Shown here piece by piece: positions 60,426 through 64,000 of a DNA stretch of 64,000 nt. A program made the translations under genes and the position numbers. Source of the DNA: Castellaniella sp. (lineage in GTDB: Bacteria > Pseudomonadota > Gammaproteobacteria > Burkholderiales > Burkholderiaceae_B); the NCBI RefSeq assembly GCF_034675845.1, contig NZ_JAUCCU010000002.1, forward strand, positions 434,001-498,000. The letters run 5' to 3'. Within the stretch, counting starts at the first letter, position 1. The number at the start of each line of letters is the position of its first letter. The notes under the pieces were generated by a model. The model was not told the origin of the DNA. It saw only the letters and a program-made list of their open reading frames with translations, and did not search any database.

Positions 60426-62714
60426 ATGACCACCCAATCTACTGGCAAAACCCCTAAGGCAGCCCCCAAAACGGCGGCCAAAAAAACCAAGGCGCAGAGC
60501 CCAGAGCTCGAGTCCGCGGTCAAGGCGGCCAGTGTGACGGCGGTCACACCCGCCGCGGCAAAGAAAGCCACCAAGGCAGCCCCTAAGGCAGCCAAGGCCG
60601 AAACTACGGCGAAAACCACCAAGACTGCGGCAAAAACCACGACAGCGAAGGCTACGGCGACCAAAACTGCAGCGGCCAAGAAAACCACGAAAAAAGCCGC
60701 TGAGCCGCGCGCGCCTAAGGTTGCCAGCGGCCGCAAGCCCGGTCGTCCCGCTAAAAACGCGGGTGGCGATGGCGCAGACTATGTGGATGATGATAATGAT
60801 GACGGCGAAGTCATCCCTGATCTGAAGCCCCTGCCCAAGCGCGGCAGCAAGCGTGCCAAGGGCGAAAAAGAAACCCCGTCGCGCAGCCAACTGACCCCCG
60901 AAGAACAAGAAGCCCGGCGCAACCGCCTGAAGATCCTGATCAAGCTCGGCAAGGATCGCGGCTATCTCACCTACGGCGAAATCAACGACCATCTGCCCGA
61001 TGACTTGGTGGATGCCGAGGCCATCGACGGCATTATCAGCACCTTTAACGACATGGGGATCAAGGTCTATGACCAGGCGCCCGATGCCGAGACCCTGCTG
61101 ATGAGCGATAACGTGCCTTCGGCCACCAGCGACGACGACGTCGAGGATGAAGCCGAGGCCGCGCTGACCACCGTAGATTCCGATTTTGGTCGCACGACCG
61201 ATCCGGTGCGCATGTACATGCGTGAAATGGGCACGGTGGAACTCCTCACCCGCGAGGGCGAAATCGAGATCGCCAAGCGCATCGAGGATGGCCTGAAGCA
61301 CATGGTCATGGCGATTGCCGCATGCCCCACTACCGTCAATGAAATCCTCGAACACATCCGCAAGGTCCGTGACGGTTCGGCCCAGATCGACGAAGTCGTC
61401 GATGGCTTGATCGACGAGGAAGGCGAAGACTACGCCGGGTCCGGCGTGACCTCGGATGACGATGACGGCCCTGCTGGCGGCATGAGCAGCAAGCAGCTGG
61501 AATACCTGCGCACCAAGGCCCTCAAGAAATTCGATCTGGTCGAATCCTGGTTTGACAAGATGCGTACCGCCTTCGAAGGCGAGGGCTATCGTTCACCCGC
61601 CTACACCGAGGCCCGCGAGGCCATCCACGCCGAACTCCTGGGGGTGCGTTTCACCGCAAAAATGGTCGAGCGCCTGGCTGATGCCTTGCGCACCCAGGTG
61701 GCTGAAGTTCGCGCGCATGAACGCGCAGCCATGACGATTTGCGTCACACGTTCGGGCATGCCGCGAGCCTATTTCATTAAATCCTTCCCAGGCAATGAAA
61801 CCAATCTGGATTGGGTTGCCCAGGAAATCGCGTCAGGTCGTGATTATGCCGAGACGCTGGAGCGCCATGCGCCCGCCGTCCTGGAGATCCAGCAAAAACT
61901 GATCGAGCTGCAGCGCAGCGTGGTGTTGCCGCTGAAGGATCTGAAAGACGTCAATAAGCGCATGGCCACCGGCGAAGCCAAGGCCCGCAAGGCCAAACGC
62001 GAAATGACCGAGGCCAACCTGCGTCTGGTGATTTCCATCGCTAAAAAATACACCAATCGCGGCCTGCAATTTTTGGATCTGATCCAAGAAGGCAATATCG
62101 GCCTGATGAAGGCGGTCGATAAGTTCGAATATCGCCGAGGGTATAAATTCTCCACCTATGCCACGTGGTGGATTCGTCAGGCCATTACGCGTTCTATCGC
62201 AGACCAGGCACGCACCATCCGGATTCCGGTGCACATGATCGAAACCATCAATAAGATGAATCGCATCAATCGCCAGATTCTGCAAGAAACCGGCGCCGAG
62301 CCAGATCCCGCTACCTTGGCCCAGAAGATGGACATGCCCGAGGACAAGGTGCGCAAGATCCTGAAGATCGCCAAGGAACCGATCTCCATGGAAACCCCCA
62401 TCGGCGATGATGATGATTCGCATCTGGGCGATTTCATCGAAGATACCGGCACGGTATCGCCGTCGGATTCGGCCTTGCATGGCTCCATGCGCGACGTGGT
62501 CAAGGAAGTTCTGGATTCACTGACGCCGCGTGAAGCCAAGGTCCTGCGCATGCGTTTCGGGATTGAAATGAGCACCGACCAGACCCTGGAAGAAGTCGGC
62601 AAGCAGTTCGATGTCACGCGTGAACGCATCCGCCAGATCGAGGCCAAGGCACTGCGCAAGTTGCGCCACCCCAGCCGCGCCGATAAGCTCAAGTCCTTCC
62701 TGGAAGGCCAGTAA
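60426..62714 (+). CDS. rpoD: RNA polymerase sigma factor RpoD (sigma-70)
   Basis: This 762-residue primary sigma factor has region 1.2 (DPVRMYMREMGTVELLTREG) and region 2 (RLVISIAKKYTNRGLQFLDL through the -10-binding WWIRQAITRSIADQARTIR). Region 3 and region 4 (the -35-binding helix VTRERIRQIEAKALRKLR) complete it. The first 110 residues are a Lys/Ala/Thr tail like histone H1, ending in an AT-hook-like GRKPGRPAK (residues 102-110). Start: ATG at 60426 gives MTTQSTGKTPK, which I judge the family-like N-terminus; ATG 60387 (13 residues longer, AGG eight bases upstream) cannot be excluded. Confidence 0.95.
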   Translation: MTTQSTGKTPKAAPKTAAKKTKAQSPELESAVKAASVTAVTPAAAKKATKAAPKAAKAETTAKTTKTAAKTTTAKATATKTAAAKKTTKKAAEPRAPKVASGRKPGRPAKNAGGDGADYVDDDNDDGEVIPDLKPLPKRGSKRAKGEKETPSRSQLTPEEQEARRNRLKILIKLGKDRGYLTYGEINDHLPDDLVDAEAIDGIISTFNDMGIKVYDQAPDAETLLMSDNVPSATSDDDVEDEAEAALTTVDSDFGRTTDPVRMYMREMGTVELLTREGEIEIAKRIEDGLKHMVMAIAACPTTVNEILEHIRKVRDGSAQIDEVVDGLIDEEGEDYAGSGVTSDDDDGPAGGMSSKQLEYLRTKALKKFDLVESWFDKMRTAFEGEGYRSPAYTEAREAIHAELLGVRFTAKMVERLADALRTQVAEVRAHERAAMTICVTRSGMPRAYFIKSFPGNETNLDWVAQEIASGRDYAETLERHAPAVLEIQQKLIELQRSVVLPLKDLKDVNKRMATGEAKARKAKREMTEANLRLVISIAKKYTNRGLQFLDLIQEGNIGLMKAVDKFEYRRGYKFSTYATWWIRQAITRSIADQARTIRIPVHMIETINKMNRINRQILQETGAEPDPATLAQKMDMPEDKVRKILKIAKEPISMETPIGDDDDSHLGDFIEDTGTVSPSDSALHGSMRDVVKEVLDSLTPREAKVLRMRFGIEMSTDQTLEEVGKQFDVTRERIRQIEAKALRKLRHPSRADKLKSFLEGQ

Positions 62715-62751
62715 GCTTTTGCTATTCCTGCGATGGCGGGAATATTGAAAC

Positions 62752-62812
62752 AAAAGGCCCGTATCGCCCAAATCCAAACCCGAGGGCTGGATTCTGGCGA
62801 TACGGGCCTTTT
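62752..62812. terminator. Strong bidirectional terminator after rpoD
   Basis: A 17-bp perfect stem (AAAAGGCCCGTATCGCC with GGCGATACGGGCCTTTT) encloses 27 bases that can pair further (AATCCA with TGGATT). With A at one end and T at the other, it can end both rpoD and the convergent regulator gene. Confidence 0.9.
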
Positions 62813-62871
62813 CTATACGTGTGCTCGAAAAAGCCGCTGCCGCTTGCCATGGGGCTTGTTCAGAGGGTCCC

Positions 62872-64000
62872 CTAGTGGCTGTGCAATTTCCGGTAAAGCG
62901 TGCTGCGGTGGATGCCCAGCCGTTTGGCGGCCTGGGATATATTGCCGCCGCAGGCCTGCAGGACTTGCGCGATGGCGTGGTGTTCCAGGGCCTGCAGGCT
63001 GCCGTCGCCAGGGCTGTGGGGCGCTGCTGTGTCAGGGGCTGCCGGGCCATCCTGGCTGGCTGGGATATCCAGGCAGGGCGGGGGTCGTACAGGTGTAGCG
63101 TGCAGGCTATCCGGCAAGTGCTGTGGTCCCAGCAGGATGTCATCCGGGTACTGGCAGCGCAGGCGGCGCAGCATGCTGTCCAGTTCTCGGTAGTTGCCCG
63201 GCCAGTGATGGGCGGCCATCACTGCCACGGCGGCGGGGCTGATCTGCCCGCCCAGTGTCTGGTAAGCACGCAGGATGAAGTGTGCGAGATCGGGGCGCTG
63301 CCGCAGGGCGGGCAGATTCAGCGGCATGTCTTGCAAGCGGTAATACAGGTCAGCCCGAAATAAGCCGCGTTCGACCAGGCAGGGCAAATCCTGGTGGCTG
63401 GCGCTGATCAGGCAAAAATCAAGCGCATGGCGTTTTTCGGACCCCAGCGGCTGGACCTCGCGTTCTTGCAGGACGCGCAGCAGCCGGGTCTGCAGGCTAA
63501 GCGGCATATCGCCGATTTCGTCCAGAAACAGCGTGCCCTGGTGTGCTTGCCGCAGCAATCCGCGGGCACCCTCGCGCCGGGCCCCTGTAAACGCACCCGG
63601 TTCGTAGCCGAAAAGTTCGGACTCGATCAGGTGTTCGGGCAGGGCAGCGCAGTTGATTGCGATAAAGGCGCCCTGTGCCCGCGCCCCCTGGGCGTGGATG
63701 TGGCGTGCCAGGACTTCTTTTCCGGTGCCGGTTTCGCCATGCAACAGAATGGCCAGCCCGGCATGGGTGGCCCGAATGGCTTGCTCCAGCAGGGGCTGGG
63801 TCAGCGCGTCGGGGGCGGGTAGCGTAGGGCTGGAGGGTACCGCATGGGCGGACGGCTGGGGCTTGGCAAGAGGAATGGGCCCCCGGCGGGCTTGGACGGG
63901 ATGCTGCACATGGCCCACCAGCGGCTGGCCGTCATGGCGATGCAGGAGGCTGTCCTGAGCGGTGGGATTGCCGCTGATCCACTGCTGGTACGGGCTGCCG
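62872..64000 (-). CDS. Sigma-54-dependent Fis-family transcriptional activator (5' end outside window)
   Basis: At least 376 codons of an enhancer-binding protein are visible; the frame is open at the window edge, so the sensor domain lies beyond it. The AAA+ domain has Walker A GETGTGKE, the sigma-54 contact loop GAFTGA, Walker B LFLDEIGDMP and WPGNYRELDSMLRRL. A C-terminal Fis-type helix-turn-helix ends it (ALEHHAIAQVLQACGGNISQ onward). The architecture resembles AcoR-type activators, but without the sensor the signal is unknown. An internal ATG at 63918 would not give a whole protein. Confidence 0.9.
   Translation of the reverse strand, partial: GSPYQQWISGNPTAQDSLLHRHDGQPLVGHVQHPVQARRGPIPLAKPQPSAHAVPSSPTLPAPDALTQPLLEQAIRATHAGLAILLHGETGTGKEVLARHIHAQGARAQGAFIAINCAALPEHLIESELFGYEPGAFTGARREGARGLLRQAHQGTLFLDEIGDMPLSLQTRLLRVLQEREVQPLGSEKRHALDFCLISASHQDLPCLVERGLFRADLYYRLQDMPLNLPALRQRPDLAHFILRAYQTLGGQISPAAVAVMAAHHWPGNYRELDSMLRRLRCQYPDDILLGPQHLPDSLHATPVRPPPCLDIPASQDGPAAPDTAAPHSPGDGSLQALEHHAIAQVLQACGGNISQAAKRLGIHRSTLYRKLHSH

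Overview
The window is a contiguous piece of a betaproteobacterial chromosome, about 60% GC by eye. It carries one complete rRNA operon whose 16S gene has the sequence features of the family Alcaligenaceae (Burkholderiales). I judge this from memory of related 16S sequences. The genus (Castellaniella, Advenella, Pusillimonas or a relative) cannot be fixed without a search. Almost everything is core genome. I see no prophage, insertion sequence, CRISPR array or toxin-antitoxin pair.

Layout. (1) 1-10 kb: the 3' end of dnaE, then a tightly coupled seven-gene lipopolysaccharide (LPS) cluster: three GT4 and one GT2 glycosyltransferases, two NodB-type deacetylases and an O-antigen ligase. Most of these genes overlap by ATGA. 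Facing them are an ElyC/YdcF-like protein and a GT9 heptosyltransferase. Divergent from those is msbA, the lipid A-core flippase, so the region assembles, finishes and exports LPS. (2) 11.9-13.9 kb: a small lipoprotein and rng (RNase G). (3) 14-20.1 kb: the rrn operon (16S, tRNA-Ile, tRNA-Ala, 23S, 5S) with three tandem promoters, boxA elements, RNase III processing stems and a terminator. The 23S gene carries an extra stem of about 80 bases at helix 25. (4) 20.2-28.5 kb, minus strand: a divergent Nramp-like transporter, then maf, pyk, rlmH, rsfS, nadD, hemF, purD and yebC in one compact run. (5) 28.5-39.1 kb: scattered metabolic and housekeeping genes (EamA transporter, quinone oxidoreductase, fbp, pepN, a DUF4136 lipoprotein, an H-NS-family protein, a Nit2-like amidase, tldD, pncB). 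(6) 39.1-57.4 kb: valS, and divergently the conserved run ndk, rlmN, a short RodZ-like protein, ispG, hisS, yfgM-like, bamB, der, hisC, hfq, hflX, hflK, hflC, hisZ, purA. (7) 57.5-64 kb: a phosphoribosyltransferase, the macromolecular-synthesis operon rpsU-dnaG-rpoD, a strong bidirectional terminator, and the 3' part of a sigma-54-dependent activator gene that runs off the window.

No clearly new multi-gene system is present. The points most worth a second look are: the helix-25 insertion in 23S rRNA; the Nramp-family protein lacking the canonical metal-binding residues; the two deacetylases in one LPS cluster; the RpoD N-terminal tail that is histone-H1-like with an AT-hook; the truncated RodZ-like protein; and the insertion of rrn plus the transporter between rng and maf.
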